NCBI RefSeq assembly: GCF_014925405.1
Contig: NZ_AQHJ01000022.1
Location: forward strand, 191,830 to 255,829
DNA from: Pseudoalteromonas ulvae UL12
Lineage (GTDB): Bacteria > Pseudomonadota > Gammaproteobacteria > Enterobacterales > Alteromonadaceae
Direction of reading: 5' to 3'
DNA length: 64,000 nucleotides
Shown: piece after piece, positions 46,746 to 59,851 of the stretch
How positions within the stretch are numbered: position 1 is the first letter of the stretch
Layout of the letters: each line of letters begins with the position of its first letter
Made by a program: the position numbers and the translations under genes
The notes under the pieces: model-generated
What the model was told of the DNA's origin: nothing
Database searches by the model: none
Seen by the model: the letters and a program-made list of their open reading frames with translations, nothing else

Positions 46746-47656
46746 TATTCTACAAATCCTGCTTCAATTTGTTCAACTTCAACCATGCTAAGCATCCACT
46801 CTTTAAACGAGACAATTTTACCTAACTCAGACTGCGACTCGCGGCACACTAAATAAAAGGCATTTTTACTCTCAAGGGTATGACTAAATGGAATCACTAA
46901 TCGGCCAGAGTCGATATCTGGGCGGGCTAACACACTGTTACCCAGCGCCACACCTTGGCCATGAATAGCCGCTTGCAGCACCATCGAGGAGTGACTAAAA
47001 ATCGGCCCCGCATTCACTTTAATATTACGTACCCCTGCTGTTTTCATCCACGTTTTCCAATTTTTTCGGGTGGTATCGTGTAACAGCGTATGTTTTTCTA
47101 AGTCATTGATATTGAATAATGGTTTAGGGCCATTTAATAACATTGGGCTGCACAATGGCACTAAATACTCAGTATGCAACTTATGAGTTTGCACACCATT
47201 CCAGTGACCTCGGCCATAATAAATCGCCACGTCGACATCATCGGTGAGTGAGTTTTCTTCGAGCTCTTGTGCTTTGATACGGATATCGATTTCAGGGTGA
47301 GCTTCATTAAATAAATTAAGCCGTGGGATCAGCCATTGAATGGCAAAACTAGGCGTCAAACTGACCGTAATCGACCCTTTTGCGCCGCGGGCAAGTAAAC
47401 GCTCAGTTGCATCCACCAACTGAGTAAAAATATCTTTAATATCAAGAAAATACGCTTGCCCTTCTTCGGTCAACAATAAAGAGCGATTTTTTCGTAAAAA
47501 AAGTTTTAACCCTAAATGTTCTTCTAGGGTTTTAATTTGGTGACTCACTGCTGCTTGTGTTACAAATAACTCTTCTGCCGCTTTTGTGAAACTGAGATTA
47601 CGTGCAGCTGCTTCAAAGGCCTTGAGTGCATTGAGCGGGGGTAATCGTCTAGACAT
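46745..47656 (-). CDS. gcvA: LysR-type regulator GcvA
   Basis: A 303-aa DNA-binding regulator. The N-terminal winged helix (residues 5-65, NALKAFEAAARNLSFTKAAE, then TQAAVSHQIKTLE) is of GcvA type, followed by a periplasmic-binding-like effector domain. In E. coli GcvA controls the glycine cleavage operon. The synteny with the DUF423 gene and rlmM supports the symbol, although the glycine-cleavage genes are not in this window. Confidence 0.85.
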   Translation of the reverse strand: MSRRLPPLNALKAFEAAARNLSFTKAAEELFVTQAAVSHQIKTLEEHLGLKLFLRKNRSLLLTEEGQAYFLDIKDIFTQLVDATERLLARGAKGSITVSLTPSFAIQWLIPRLNLFNEAHPEIDIRIKAQELEENSLTDDVDVAIYYGRGHWNGVQTHKLHTEYLVPLCSPMLLNGPKPLFNINDLEKHTLLHDTTRKNWKTWMKTAGVRNIKVNAGPIFSHSSMVLQAAIHGQGVALGNSVLARPDIDSGRLVIPFSHTLESKNAFYLVCRESQSELGKIVSFKEWMLSMVEVEQIEAGFVE

Positions 47657-47868
47657 GCCTGACCTGTTTTATTCATTAGTTTTTTTTATCTGACCGCATT
47701 ATAAATGATCGTTGTTAAAAGACAATTTATTTGCTTAATATTTACTCGAAGCCAAGGAAACCTCTCCAACCAAGAGTTTGGCCTATGTTGAATTTTGATA
47801 AATTTTAACTTAGCTAATACTTATGTCCCCAACTTGCATAAGTATTAGTATTGAATATCGAGGATGAT

Positions 47869-48135
47869 ATGAATACGTTTGCATTGTATATGGCATTGAG
47901 CTTAAGCCCCCTCCAAAGCGTTGTCGATACCCAGTCGGCTGATCTGCAAATCAAACAATTGGTGACCAACAGTCTGCAACAAGAGCTAACGCACAATTTT
48001 TCATTTACGATCAACACCGACCCACTGTTAATGCCCCCGCTGATCGAGCAATCAACGGCAACCAGTAAAGCAACAACAAAGATCAACCCAAACACTCAGC
48101 CAACATCAGCCGCATCATCACGCTTATCTGATTAA
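47869..48135 (+). CDS. Small protein of unknown function
   Basis: An 88-aa protein beginning MNTFALYMALSLSPLQ. ATG 47869 has GAGGAT upstream. The N-terminus is mildly hydrophobic and the last 35 residues are Ser/Thr/Pro-rich and probably disordered. No family is recognised. It is convergent with kdsA, and a shared terminator follows it, which supports real transcription. Confidence 0.5.
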   Translation: MNTFALYMALSLSPLQSVVDTQSADLQIKQLVTNSLQQELTHNFSFTINTDPLLMPPLIEQSTATSKATTKINPNTQPTSAASSRLSD

Positions 48136-48156
48136 GCGTTAATGTATGGCAGGCAC

Positions 48157-48185
48157 AAAAAAGGAGGCGTTTAGCCTCCATTTTT
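48157..48185. terminator. Terminator shared by the small gene and kdsA
   Basis: The stem GGAGGC/GCCTCC around a 5-base loop is flanked by A and T runs, so it can work in both directions. Confidence 0.85.
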
Positions 48186-48219
48186 ATAACTACAATGCGT
48201 AATGATTGCTTACTCAGCT

Positions 48220-50332
<2,113 letters not shown>

Positions 50333-50352
50333 GTTATCTCCTAATTATTATT

Positions 50353-51147
50353 TTAATGCAGCGTATTATGCTGATATTCCATTTCTTCTAATTGATGTTG
50401 AATAAGCTCGGTAGCTGGATCATCAGGACATTCGCTGACAAAAAACTCAAAATCATCCCGAGCAATATTGTGGCAGTCGAGTTGGCGCAATAAATAACCA
50501 CGATCACGACGCTCATACGGATCATCCCCGATTAACTCCATCAGAAATTCAACACAATTGAGCGCGTCAGCATAGCGCTTTTCACTAATAAACGCCCACT
50601 TTTGATGGCCAACAAAGAGCTTAACCAAATCATCCGGTGGAATATGCTGAAAGTAATCGCTGGTTTCTTCATCACTGCCATTTTCAGGTTTGACATACCA
50701 TGTTTGATGCCCTGAAACGGGGTCAATAAAATACCCTTCTTGATCACTACAGATAACATGAATCACTAACTCACCATCTTCAACCACAATTTCAGAGGCA
50801 AACCCTGTCTCTGTTAGCACGTAATTGAGGATCATCGCTAACGCAAAGCTGCTCCCTGTCCGATACCCTAAAGCATAAGAGATCGTATTGAGTTTACTCT
50901 CTGCTATCGCTTGATTGGTGCCACTAAATGCCCATTCGCCATAAAATAAATCAACCACGCCATTGAGCGCTTCATCTGTATTAGGAAAACTATGACTTAC
51001 AGTGATCGCTTGTGCGACAAGTGTATCGAGCGTATCGAGACTGACCGATAAGTCGCACTCTGGCTGCCAATGACGCTCGACCTTTAAACAACTATAGATA
51101 GGCGTAAGATATTCATCTTCGTGCTCATCTAACCAAATATCTGACAT
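50353..51147 (-). CDS. sirB1: SirB1 family protein
   Basis: A 264-aa cytoplasmic protein with a transglutaminase-like N-terminal region (GYRTGSSFALAMILNYVLTETGF) and a TPR-like C-terminal part (ALNCVEFLMELIGDDPYERRDRGYLLRQL). It matches the SirB1 family found next to hemA and kdsA. Its exact function is unknown. Confidence 0.85.
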   Translation of the reverse strand: MSDIWLDEHEDEYLTPIYSCLKVERHWQPECDLSVSLDTLDTLVAQAITVSHSFPNTDEALNGVVDLFYGEWAFSGTNQAIAESKLNTISYALGYRTGSSFALAMILNYVLTETGFASEIVVEDGELVIHVICSDQEGYFIDPVSGHQTWYVKPENGSDEETSDYFQHIPPDDLVKLFVGHQKWAFISEKRYADALNCVEFLMELIGDDPYERRDRGYLLRQLDCHNIARDDFEFFVSECPDDPATELIQHQLEEMEYQHNTLH

Positions 51148-51367
51148 GAATTTTGATACAACTCTAAATAATTCATAAAATGGCTACCAGTTTACCTTCT
51201 TTGCATAAGGCTTTCACCCCTGCGTAGCATAAAATCTGCTTTTTTCCAGTATTCAGGTTTGAGTGTGGGGGTGTTGATCTTTCAAGGTTGTTTTTGCTGC
51301 GAGTTGTTGTTCATTTATTCAAAGCAAACGATTCGACTAAAAAATTCAACCCGCCCTTGAGCCTAGA

Positions 51368-51745
51368 TTAAAAAAACACTGGGGTCTTCGTTCGCGCGAG
51401 GTAAACAATCAACCCTAAACACCCGGTCGCGAGCGCTAACAAGGTGTATTGCCTGTAAATGTGTGTTTGCTTTGCTAACACAAACCCAAGTCCAATATAA
51501 AGAAGTAAACAACAGAGTTTTTCGGCTAACCAAAGATGGGTAAACGGATCCCACTGAGTAAGGTAAAGAAGATACAGCCCGCTAAGTAATAAAGCTGTGT
51601 CAAAGCTGTGACTGAGCAGATAAATACCTCTATTACCGACGATTTTAAGTGAGAAAATTCGTGATAATGCACGCAAGTAAAAAAGCCCAACACTTAAGCT
51701 CAATAAGCTTACATGCACCACCTTAGCACTTGCGTAATCAAGCAT
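51368..51745 (-). CDS. sirB2: SirB2 family membrane protein
   Basis: A 125-aa membrane protein with four helices, including the family features HVSLLSLSVGLFYLRAL near the start and the His in LLSHSFDTALLLSGLYL. The ATG lies 3 bases after the stop of the HD-GYP gene, so it is translationally coupled. Function is not established; it accompanies sirB1. Confidence 0.85.
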   Translation of the reverse strand: MLDYASAKVVHVSLLSLSVGLFYLRALSRIFSLKIVGNRGIYLLSHSFDTALLLSGLYLLYLTQWDPFTHLWLAEKLCCLLLYIGLGFVLAKQTHIYRQYTLLALATGCLGLIVYLARTKTPVFF

Positions 51746-51748
51746 ACA

Positions 51749-53290
51749 TTAATCAGAGTAAACAGTCAGGATATGCTCATATTTGTCGATATTGGCAAGA
51801 AATATATCAACTAATTTAGGCTCGAAATGACGTCCGCGTTGCATGGTGATTTCTTCGACTACTTTATCGAGTGACCAAGCCGCTTTATAACAGCGTTCAT
51901 GGCGAAGTGCATCGTAGACATCGGCCAATGCGACAATACGACCAAAGATATGGATTTGCTCACCACTTTTACCTTCTGGGTATCCTGAACCATCCCATTT
52001 TTCGTGATGATCACGGGCCAGTAAAGCACCTGCTTGGATAATTGAACGGCGCGAATCTTTTAAAATCTCATGCCCTTTAAGCGCATGAGATTGCATCACT
52101 TGCCATTCTTGATCATCTAAACTGGCTGGTTTATGCAATATCGTGTCTGAAATGCCAATTTTACCCACATCATGCAGCGGAGCGGCATGTTTAAGGGTTT
52201 CGGCTTCTGCTTCAGTTAAACCATAATCACACGCCAGCTCATAAGAGATAAGCGAGACACGCTTCACATGATTACCCGTTTCTTCAGAGCGCTGCTCAAC
52301 AGCTTCACTTAAGCGATACACGATTTCGCGTTGTGTATCTTCTATCTCTGACTGTAATTGGACGTTTTCGTAAGCCACCTGCACATTTTGCGCAAAAATC
52401 TCAATTAAGTTTTTATGCACATTGTTAAGTTGCTTGGGGATCCCCGAAACATACAACATTGAATTATGGTTACAACGGCTTGAACAAAAGGCGAACAAGT
52501 AATTATCTTTGTATACGATAGTTTGTTTTTTTAACGCTTCATTACAGGCAGATAGTTGCTCACCTGACAACACATCTTCGATTCGTTTCCCTTCACTTTT
52601 CTCGAAATCTCCTTGGCCTGCAAAGACAACCAACTTAGGATCTGCATCATCAGGATTGCTGGCAACAAGTGAAGTTGCGTACATTGCTTCATCTACAGTG
52701 CCTAATATCGAGGTCAGCTGTTGCATCACACCATGGATAAAATTATCCATTGAATGAGCAGAGAAGATATTGCGAGAGGCGATAATAATTTTTTCTAACC
52801 CTTGGCGAGACTTTTCAATCGAAAGAATATCGCGATACGAGCGCAAGCTAGACATCACCACAGTGAACAATTTTTGTGCGGTTAATTCTGTTTTAGATTT
52901 GTAGTCATTGATATCGTAGTTCACGATAACTTGGCGTTCTGGCGCTTGCCCTGGTTGCCCTGTACGAAGGATAATTCGTGCATGGTAATTTTTCGCATCT
53001 TCACGAATAAACTGTGCGACTTTTAAGCCTGCGTCATCCGTTTCCATCACCACGTCGAGCAACACAATCGCAGCATCAGGATGTTGAACTATGATTTCTT
53101 TGGCTTCTTTGCCTGAATAAGCACTAATAAACTGGAGTTTCTTATCTTGAAATTCAAAGTCACTGAGCGCCAGTTTGGTGACTGCATGCACTTCTGGCTC
53201 ATCATCAACAATAATGATTTTCCAATACCCTTGATTGACTCGCTCTGCTGGCTTTTCGGGTTCTTCGGAAAATAAAAAGTCATTGGCCAT
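51749..53290 (-). CDS. DUF3369 response regulator with HD-GYP phosphodiesterase
   Basis: A 513-aa protein. It has a receiver domain (about residues 22-145, acidic pair in VDDEPE, phospho-Asp in VLLDVVME), a DUF3369 sensor (about 165-310), and HD-GYP (about 325-500) with HDVGKIG and GSGYPEGKSG. HD-GYP domains hydrolyse cyclic di-GMP, so this is probably a phosphorylation-controlled c-di-GMP phosphodiesterase. It sits between prmC and sirB2, an arrangement seen in marine relatives but not in E. coli. Confidence 0.92.
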   Translation of the reverse strand: MANDFLFSEEPEKPAERVNQGYWKIIIVDDEPEVHAVTKLALSDFEFQDKKLQFISAYSGKEAKEIIVQHPDAAIVLLDVVMETDDAGLKVAQFIREDAKNYHARIILRTGQPGQAPERQVIVNYDINDYKSKTELTAQKLFTVVMSSLRSYRDILSIEKSRQGLEKIIIASRNIFSAHSMDNFIHGVMQQLTSILGTVDEAMYATSLVASNPDDADPKLVVFAGQGDFEKSEGKRIEDVLSGEQLSACNEALKKQTIVYKDNYLFAFCSSRCNHNSMLYVSGIPKQLNNVHKNLIEIFAQNVQVAYENVQLQSEIEDTQREIVYRLSEAVEQRSEETGNHVKRVSLISYELACDYGLTEAEAETLKHAAPLHDVGKIGISDTILHKPASLDDQEWQVMQSHALKGHEILKDSRRSIIQAGALLARDHHEKWDGSGYPEGKSGEQIHIFGRIVALADVYDALRHERCYKAAWSLDKVVEEITMQRGRHFEPKLVDIFLANIDKYEHILTVYSD

Positions 53291-53342
53291 GGTGCTTCCT
53301 TATTTAACTGCTATTGCTCAAGTTTCATTGAATATCATAGAC

Positions 53343-54185
53343 CTAAGTGTGCCACTGCGCTAGGGTGACGCGATCATTACCACCAAGATCTTTGATAGTG
53401 GTCACCTCTTTATATGCCATTTTCGTAAAGATTGCACTTACTTGTTGCGCTTGGTCATAGCCATGTTCAATCAATAAGTAACCACCCGTCTGCAGGTGAT
53501 CTCTGGCATCGCTCACAATTGTGGTGATATCTGCTAAACCATCATCAGGTGCAACTAACGCGGATAATGGCTCGAACCTGACGTCACCTTGCGCTAAATG
53601 TGGGTCATCTTGTTCTATATACGGCGGGTTAGAAACTATCAGATCAAATTTTTGTCCCGCAAACGCGCTGAACCAATTACTTTGTACAAACGAGGCATTG
53701 TCTATAGACAAATTTGTTTGATTTGTAACAGCTAGTTCAACCGCAGCTTCGATGCGATCACAACCAACAACGTGCCAAGATGGCTGCTCTGATGCAAGTG
53801 CCAACGCGATAGCGCCTGTCCCGGTGCCCAAGTCTAATACTTTGGCTGTTTGATTGATTGGCAGGTTCAGTGCAGCTTCGACTAAGGTTTCAGTATCTGG
53901 ACGAGGAATGAGTGTATCTGGTGTTACTTTAAGTTTTAAACTCCAAAACTCACGATAGCCGATAATATGAGCAATAGGCTCGCCCGCTAAACGGCGCTGT
54001 AAATAAGTGTCGAATTGCTGCAGTTGCTCGAATGTTAATAAGCTATCTGGCCAAGTAAATAAATAGCTTCGCGGTTTGTCCAATACATCGAGCAATAATA
54101 CTTGGGCATCAAGTTTTGCGGTTTCACTGATGCGTGCAAAAGCATTGGCGCCATCGGCCAATGCTTTTTCAACAGAAATGGTCAC
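53343..54185 (-). CDS. prmC: Release-factor glutamine methyltransferase
   Basis: A 280-aa enzyme that N5-methylates the glutamine of the GGQ motif in release factors. It has an N-terminal helical domain and a Rossmann methyltransferase domain with LDLGTGTGAIALALA and the catalytic NPPY (VSNPPYIEQDD). It starts with GTG 2 bases after prfA, so the enzyme and its substrate are co-expressed. Confidence 0.96.
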   Translation of the reverse strand: MTISVEKALADGANAFARISETAKLDAQVLLLDVLDKPRSYLFTWPDSLLTFEQLQQFDTYLQRRLAGEPIAHIIGYREFWSLKLKVTPDTLIPRPDTETLVEAALNLPINQTAKVLDLGTGTGAIALALASEQPSWHVVGCDRIEAAVELAVTNQTNLSIDNASFVQSNWFSAFAGQKFDLIVSNPPYIEQDDPHLAQGDVRFEPLSALVAPDDGLADITTIVSDARDHLQTGGYLLIEHGYDQAQQVSAIFTKMAYKEVTTIKDLGGNDRVTLAQWHT

Positions 54186-54187
54186 GA

Positions 54188-55273
54188 TTAATCGTCACTC
54201 ATGGCAGCCAATAAGTCGGCCTGATGCTCTTGAACTAATGGATCGATAACAGGCGATAGGTCACCACCGACGATTTCATTCAATTTATAGAGGGTTAAAT
54301 TAATGCGGTGATCCGTAATACGCCCTTGCGGGTAGTTGTAAGTACGAATACGTTCTGAGCGGTCACCACTGCCAACTAGATTACGACGCTGGGTTGCTTC
54401 TTCTGCTTGACGCTTTTCATCTTCAGCTTGTTGCAAACGTGATGCAAGTACTGACATCGCTTTAGCACGGTTTTTATGCTGTGAACGCTCATCCTGACAT
54501 TCAACCACGACCCCTGTTGGGATATGGGTAATACGAATAGCAGAATCAGTTTTATTAACGTGCTGACCACCCGCCCCTGAGGCACGGAATGTATCAACCT
54601 TAATATCTGCCGAATTGATTTCGATTGCTTCGGCTTCTGGAATTTCAGGCATTACAGCAACGGTACATGCAGAAGTATGAACCCGTCCCTGTGATTCAGT
54701 TTCTGGAACACGTTGCACGCGGTGCGCGCCAGACTCAAATTTCAATTTACCGTAAACACCATTACCAACAATATTGGCAATCACTTCACGGTAGCCACCA
54801 TGTTCACCTTCATTGGCACTAACGATTTCAACTTTCCACTTTTGGATTTCAGCAAAGCGGCTGTACATACGGAATAAATCACCCGCAAAAATAGCGGCTT
54901 CATCACCACCAGTACCAGCTCGGACTTCTAAATAGACGTTGTTGTCATCTTTTGGATCTTTTGGCAACATAAGTACTTGCAAATCGTCTTCTAATACTTC
55001 TATTTGTGCTTTGGCTGCTTTAAATTCTTCTTGGGCCATTTCTCGGATTTCAGGATCACTGTCTTTTAGCATTTCTTCTGCTGTCTCGACATCTTCTTCA
55101 GCTTGACGATACGCATTAAACGCTTTAGTGACATCTTCAAGCTCAGAGTATTCTTTTGATAAGGCACGGAAACGATCTTGGTCGCTAATCACACTTGGAT
55201 CACTCAGTAACGCTTGGACTTCTTCATAACGCTCAACCAGCGTTTCTAACTTGCGATAAACGGATTCTTTCAT
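54188..55273 (-). CDS. prfA: Peptide chain release factor 1
   Basis: A 361-aa factor that ends translation at UAA and UAG. The GGQ loop is in [18 protein letters not shown], and the N-terminal helical domain and [17 protein letters not shown] are typical. The stop-codon-recognition region is around [14 protein letters not shown]. It is nine bases after hemA and just before prmC. Confidence 0.98.
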   Translation of the reverse strand: MKESVYRKLETLVERYEEVQALLSDPSVISDQDRFRALSKEYSELEDVTKAFNAYRQAEEDVETAEEMLKDSDPEIREMAQEEFKAAKAQIEVLEDDLQVLMLPKDPKDDNNVYLEVRAGTGGDEAAIFAGDLFRMYSRFAEIQKWKVEIVSANEGEHGGYREVIANIVGNGVYGKLKFESGAHRVQRVPETESQGRVHTSACTVAVMPEIPEAEAIEINSADIKVDTFRASGAGGQHVNKTDSAIRITHIPTGVVVECQDERSQHKNRAKAMSVLASRLQQAEDEKRQAEEATQRRNLVGSGDRSERIRTYNYPQGRITDHRINLTLYKLNEIVGGDLSPVIDPLVQEHQADLLAAMSDD

Positions 55274-55281
55274 TTATTTGC

Positions 55282-56538
55282 CTATTGGGGTTCAATACCT
55301 AAAATTTTTCTCAACTGCGCCAATTCAGACAATTCACCGGCTTCTGCGGCTTCTTTAATTGCTGTAGTTGGTGCATGCATCATGCGATTGCTAAATTTGT
55401 TGGCAAATTCTAGCAATACTTTGTCGGCTGGTTTGCCAGCTAGCAATTGTTGCTGTGCTTTTTGTAATAAGGCTTGCTTTATCGTTTCGGTTTCTTCACG
55501 GTAAAGCTTAATTACATCAACAGAGCCAAGCGAGTTTAACCATAACCTAAACTCTTCCACCCGTTCAGTAATGATTGCTTGGGCTTCTTCGGCTGCTTTT
55601 TCTCGTGATGCCATATTTTCGCTGACAATTGCTTGTAAGTCATCAACTGTATACAAATATGCATCATCTAATTCTGACACTTGGCTTTCGATATCTCGCG
55701 GTACAGCAATATCGATAAACAGCATAGGTTTATATCGACGCGCTTTAAGCGCTTGTTCTACCACGCCTTTACCTATAATTGGTAACGTACTAGCTGTAGA
55801 ACTGATAATAATATCTGACTTAATCAACTGCTCGGGCACTTGGGCAAGGGAAATAACATGTGCAGAAAATTCGTCCGCTAAGTTTTGCGCTCGAGCCACA
55901 GTGCGGTTTGCGACTGTCATACGTGCTGAACCATTTTGATGTAAATGACGCGCAACTAATTCAATCGTTTCTCCGGCACCGATTAACAACACATTGGTTT
56001 TGTCTAATTTCCCATAGATATGCTTAGCTAAACTCACCGCAGCGTAAGCAACAGACACCGCACTTGCGCCTATGTCAGTTTCTGTTCTGACTTGTTTTGC
56101 CACTGCAAAGGTTTTTTGAAATAAACGCTCCAGTATCACATCCACGGCTTTAAAGGATTTAGCGCTAGTGTACGCTTGTTTAATCTGTCCAAGAATTTGC
56201 GGCTCACCCAACACCAAAGAATCAAGCCCACACGCAACCCGCATTAAATGATTAATAGCATCATCATCACGGTAACAATAAGTATGTTTGGCTAATTCGA
56301 CCGCATCAAGGTGATGGAATTGCGCTAACCACTCTAATAGTGTTTGGGTATCTGCGCCCTCAAGGCTACAATAGATTTCGGTTCGATTACAGGTAGACAC
56401 AATCACAGACTCCAAAACTAAATTGGCTTGCTGTAATTGTTGCTGTGCAACGCTTAACTGCTCTGTAGAAAACGCGACTTTTTCGCGCAATTCAACAGGA
56501 GCTGTTTTATGATTTATGCCTAGTGCAACTATAGTCAT
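55282..56538 (-). CDS. hemA: Glutamyl-tRNA reductase
   Basis: A 418-aa enzyme that reduces glutamyl-tRNA to glutamate-1-semialdehyde, the first step of tetrapyrrole synthesis. The active-site cysteine is in STCNRTEIYC (about residue 50), the family signature is LDSLVLGEPQILGQIKQAY, the NADPH-binding domain has LLIGAGETIELVARHL, and a helical dimerisation domain follows. It is divergent from lolB and leads the prfA-prmC operon. Confidence 0.98.
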   Translation of the reverse strand: MTIVALGINHKTAPVELREKVAFSTEQLSVAQQQLQQANLVLESVIVSTCNRTEIYCSLEGADTQTLLEWLAQFHHLDAVELAKHTYCYRDDDAINHLMRVACGLDSLVLGEPQILGQIKQAYTSAKSFKAVDVILERLFQKTFAVAKQVRTETDIGASAVSVAYAAVSLAKHIYGKLDKTNVLLIGAGETIELVARHLHQNGSARMTVANRTVARAQNLADEFSAHVISLAQVPEQLIKSDIIISSTASTLPIIGKGVVEQALKARRYKPMLFIDIAVPRDIESQVSELDDAYLYTVDDLQAIVSENMASREKAAEEAQAIITERVEEFRLWLNSLGSVDVIKLYREETETIKQALLQKAQQQLLAGKPADKVLLEFANKFSNRMMHAPTTAIKEAAEAGELSELAQLRKILGIEPQ

Positions 56539-56623
56539 AGTGCCAAAAAATCGCCTAACCGAGTATGAAAGCGAATAATTTTACGAAAATCAAGCGAATA
56601 AGGAAAGTAAGGAACGTAAATAG

Positions 56624-57211
56624 ATGCGATTACATTTGATTTTTATCATCTTTTTTTTATTTATCACAGGTTGTGCGAGTCAAAAACCGTCATTAACTGT
56701 GCCTCACCCTGATTGGAAGTCCCGATTAGAACAACAAACTGAGTGGCAAGTTGCTGGAAAATTAGCCTTTATTAGTCCTGAAAAACGCCAATCAGTAAAT
56801 TTCAATTGGCATAATCAAGCAACCTCAAGCAAGTTAGCTTTAACGACGTTTATTGGCAGTCATGTGCTGACTTTGGAGCAATTTGACGACCATGCCACTT
56901 TATTGATGAAAGGTGAAACACACAGCGCCCAAAATGCCCAACAGTTGTTATATCAATTAACCGGCATGATGCTGCCCATTGATAATGCTCCAAACTGGTT
57001 AAAAGGCGTCCAACATCAGAGCAACAGCGAGTTTGATCAATTAGGTCGTGCGACTAAAGGTTCGGTGATTAATCAATTTGGGCAAATCTGGCACATTGAC
57101 TATCAGCATTTTCAATTAGTCAATGGCCTATGGGTACCCGATAAACTCACTTTAAGTCATCAGACCATTAAAGTTAAAATTCAAATTTATTCTTGGCAGT
57201 TTAAATCATGA
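56624..57211 (+). CDS. lolB: Outer-membrane lipoprotein LolB
   Basis: A 195-aa outer-membrane lipoprotein that accepts lipoproteins from LolA and inserts them in the outer membrane. It has a signal peptide with lipobox FITGC (Cys17) and the [22 protein letters not shown] opening strand typical of the family. It overlaps ispE by ATGA, the conserved lolB-ispE-prs order. Confidence 0.95.
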   Translation: MRLHLIFIIFFLFITGCASQKPSLTVPHPDWKSRLEQQTEWQVAGKLAFISPEKRQSVNFNWHNQATSSKLALTTFIGSHVLTLEQFDDHATLLMKGETHSAQNAQQLLYQLTGMMLPIDNAPNWLKGVQHQSNSEFDQLGRATKGSVINQFGQIWHIDYQHFQLVNGLWVPDKLTLSHQTIKVKIQIYSWQFKS

Positions 57212-58059
57212 CCTCTCTTTCATTAATTGCTCCAGCAAAACTTAATTTATTTCTTCATATTAATGGTCGCCGAGCAGATGGCTACCATGAGCTTGAAACT
57301 TTATTTGTTTTTTTAAATTATGGCGACCAGCTGGATTTCACTGTCAATCCGAATGGTCAAATCCAGCTAAGCTGCGATAATCAGGCACTGGCTAATAATG
57401 ATAATTTGATTATCAAAGCGGCACGTGCGCTAAAAGAGCACAGCCATGCACTCTTAGGCGTTGATATTCATCTAACAAAACGTTTGCCGATGGGTGGCGG
57501 TGTCGGCGGAGGCTCCTCTGATGCGGCAACCACTTTATTGGCGCTCAATCAATTATGGCAATGTGGTTACACCTTGGATCAATTGGCCGAAATTGGCTTA
57601 ACACTCGGTGCTGATGTGCCTGTTTTTGTTAGGGGTTTTGCGGCTATTGCACATGGGATCGGTGAGCAGCTTGAAGCCGTTGACCTCCCGCCAAGTTGGT
57701 ATCTGGTTGTGCACCCAAATGTGCATATTTCTACCCAAGCTATTTTCACACACCCAGACTTGCCTCGTGACACACCGAAATTATCCGGACCTTGGCAATC
57801 AGCAAAATTGTATAATGATTGTGAATCTCTAGTGAAAAAGCTTGCTCCCGAGGTTGAAAAGACCCTACTGTGGTTGTTAGAATACGCGCCGTCAAGAATG
57901 ACAGGCACAGGTGCTTGCTGTTTTGCTTCTTTTGCCGAAGAAGCTGACGCATTAAAAGCGCTCAATGCCTTGCCAGCACATTGGCAAGGATTTGTTGCCC
58001 AAAGCGTTAATCTGTCTCCAGCACATTTGGAGCTAAACGCTAAACTAAACTTACTCTAG
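57208..58059 (+). CDS. ispE: 4-diphosphocytidyl-2-C-methylerythritol kinase
   Basis: A 283-aa GHMP kinase of the MEP isoprenoid pathway. The catalytic lysine and aspartate lie in [20 protein letters not shown] and TLGADVPVF, and the ATP loop is [17 protein letters not shown]. It is coupled to lolB and followed after 63 bp by prs. Confidence 0.97.
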   Translation: MTSLSLIAPAKLNLFLHINGRRADGYHELETLFVFLNYGDQLDFTVNPNGQIQLSCDNQALANNDNLIIKAARALKEHSHALLGVDIHLTKRLPMGGGVGGGSSDAATTLLALNQLWQCGYTLDQLAEIGLTLGADVPVFVRGFAAIAHGIGEQLEAVDLPPSWYLVVHPNVHISTQAIFTHPDLPRDTPKLSGPWQSAKLYNDCESLVKKLAPEVEKTLLWLLEYAPSRMTGTGACCFASFAEEADALKALNALPAHWQGFVAQSVNLSPAHLELNAKLNLL

Positions 58060-58122
58060 TTATTTCGGTGTTATACTATGACTCCGATCTAACCCAAAAT
58101 TCAGTGCCTGAGGAAACCTACC

Positions 58123-59070
58123 GTGCCGGACATGAAGCTCTTCGCTGGTAATGCAACACCTGAGCTAGCTCAAAAAGTTGCTAAGCGTTTATATATTGAA
58201 TTAGGTGATGCCGAAGTTGGTCGTTTTAGCGACGGCGAAATCAGTGTTCAAATTAATGAGAATGTACGTGGCTCGGATGTATTCATCATCCAATCTACGT
58301 GTGCACCTACAAATGATAACTTAATGGAACTCATCGTAATGGTTGACGCCTTACGTCGTGCTTCAGCAGGTCGTATTACTGCTGTGATTCCATACTTTGG
58401 TTATTCGCGTCAAGATCGTCGTGTTCGTTCAGCAAGGGTTCCAATTACCGCTAAAGTAGTTGCTGATTTCCTTTCAAGTGTCGGTGTTGACCGTGTTTTA
58501 ACGGTTGATTTACACGCAGAACAAATTCAAGGTTTCTTTGATGTGCCTGTTGATAATGTTTTCGGTAGCCCGGTGTTACTTGAAGACATGAAAGCAAAGA
58601 ACTTCACAGACGTTGTAGTGGTATCACCTGATATTGGTGGTGTTGTTCGTGCTCGTGCCATTGCAAAATTATTAAATGATACTGACTTAGCCATTATTGA
58701 TAAACGTCGTCCTCGTGCCAACGTTTCTCAGGTTATGCACATCATTGGTGATGTTGAAGGTCGTGATTGTGTCATTGTTGATGACATGATTGATACTGGT
58801 GGGACCTTATGTAAAGCGGCAGAAGCCCTAAAAGAGCATGGTGCTAAGCGTGTATTTGCTTACGCTACTCACCCTATTTTATCGGGTAACGCTGCTGAGA
58901 ACATTCGAAATTCAGTCATCGACCAAGTGATTGTAACTGACTCAGTACCATTATCTGATGAAATCAAAGCACTTGATAAAGTCAAGGTCTTAACCTTAGC
59001 AGACATGCTTGCTGAAACGATCCGTCGTATTAGCAATGAAGAGTCTATTTCTGCGATGTTTGAGCACTAA
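58123..59070 (+). CDS. prs: Ribose-phosphate pyrophosphokinase
   Basis: A 315-aa enzyme that makes PRPP from ribose-5-phosphate and ATP for nucleotides, His and Trp. It starts with GTG ([10 protein letters not shown]), as in E. coli. The PRPP loop is [17 protein letters not shown], and the flexible loop/ATP region is [17 protein letters not shown]. Confidence 0.98.
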   Translation: MPDMKLFAGNATPELAQKVAKRLYIELGDAEVGRFSDGEISVQINENVRGSDVFIIQSTCAPTNDNLMELIVMVDALRRASAGRITAVIPYFGYSRQDRRVRSARVPITAKVVADFLSSVGVDRVLTVDLHAEQIQGFFDVPVDNVFGSPVLLEDMKAKNFTDVVVVSPDIGGVVRARAIAKLLNDTDLAIIDKRRPRANVSQVMHIIGDVEGRDCVIVDDMIDTGGTLCKAAEALKEHGAKRVFAYATHPILSGNAAENIRNSVIDQVIVTDSVPLSDEIKALDKVKVLTLADMLAETIRRISNEESISAMFEH

Positions 59071-59084
59071 GTTCAAACATAATT

Positions 59085-59115
59085 AAAAAAAGCGCTGCCT
59101 TGCAGCGCTTTTTTT
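59085..59115 (+). terminator. prs terminator
   Basis: The stem AGCGCTGC/GCAGCGCT (59091-59098 with 59102-59109) has a 3-base loop, with seven A before and seven T after. Confidence 0.92.
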
Positions 59116-59228
59116 ATATCTTTTATTTCTTTTGTAAGGCGGTGGTGGTAACATTACGCGCCTTTTTTAGGTGATACCTTTGGTCGCAAAAGGTATTAAC
59201 TTTTATTTTAAAATTAATTGGAGACATC

Positions 59229-59834
59229 ATGTCTAACAATACTCATACATTAAATGCCGAACTTCGTGTTGAACTAGGTACAGGTGCGAGCCGCCGCCTA
59301 CGTCGTGAAGGTCAAGTTCCAGCAATCCTTTACGGTGCAGACAAAGAAGCGGTTTCTTTAGTTTTCCAACACAAAGCAGTAATCAAAGCGCAAGAAGACG
59401 AAGGTTTCTACACGCAGATCCTTACTTTAAACGTTGGTGGCGAGAAAATTGAAGCTATCCTTAAAGATATGCAACGTCACCCGTTCAAGCCTATGGTAAC
59501 TCACTTAGACTTACAACGTGTTGATGCTAACCAAAAAATCCACACTAAAGTTCCAGTTCACTTCATCAACGAAGCTGCTGCAACTAAATTAGGCGCAACT
59601 GTTGCACACCACATTTCAGAAATCGAAATCACGTGTTTACCAGCTAACCTTCCTGAGTTTGTTGAAGTAGACGTTGCTGCTTTAGAAGAAGGTGCTACAT
59701 TACACCTTTCTGACGTTGCTCTTCCAACTGGTGTTGCTTCTGTAGAATTAGCAAAAGGCGCTGATCACGACCAAGCTGTTGTGACTCTTAATGCTCCTAA
59801 AGGTGCTGCTGCAGAAGAAGAAGCTGCTGAATAA
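59229..59834 (+). CDS. rplY: 50S ribosomal protein L25/general stress protein Ctc
   Basis: A 201-aa 5S-rRNA-binding ribosomal protein of the long CTC/TL5 type. The N-terminal L25 domain (about 1-95, [14 protein letters not shown]) is followed by a C-terminal beta-domain and an acidic tail. E. coli L25 has only the first domain (94 aa). It is followed after 17 bp by pth. Confidence 0.96.
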   Translation: MSNNTHTLNAELRVELGTGASRRLRREGQVPAILYGADKEAVSLVFQHKAVIKAQEDEGFYTQILTLNVGGEKIEAILKDMQRHPFKPMVTHLDLQRVDANQKIHTKVPVHFINEAAATKLGATVAHHISEIEITCLPANLPEFVEVDVAALEEGATLHLSDVALPTGVASVELAKGADHDQAVVTLNAPKGAAAEEEAAE

Positions 59835-59851
59835 TTTAAGGTGTTAGCACC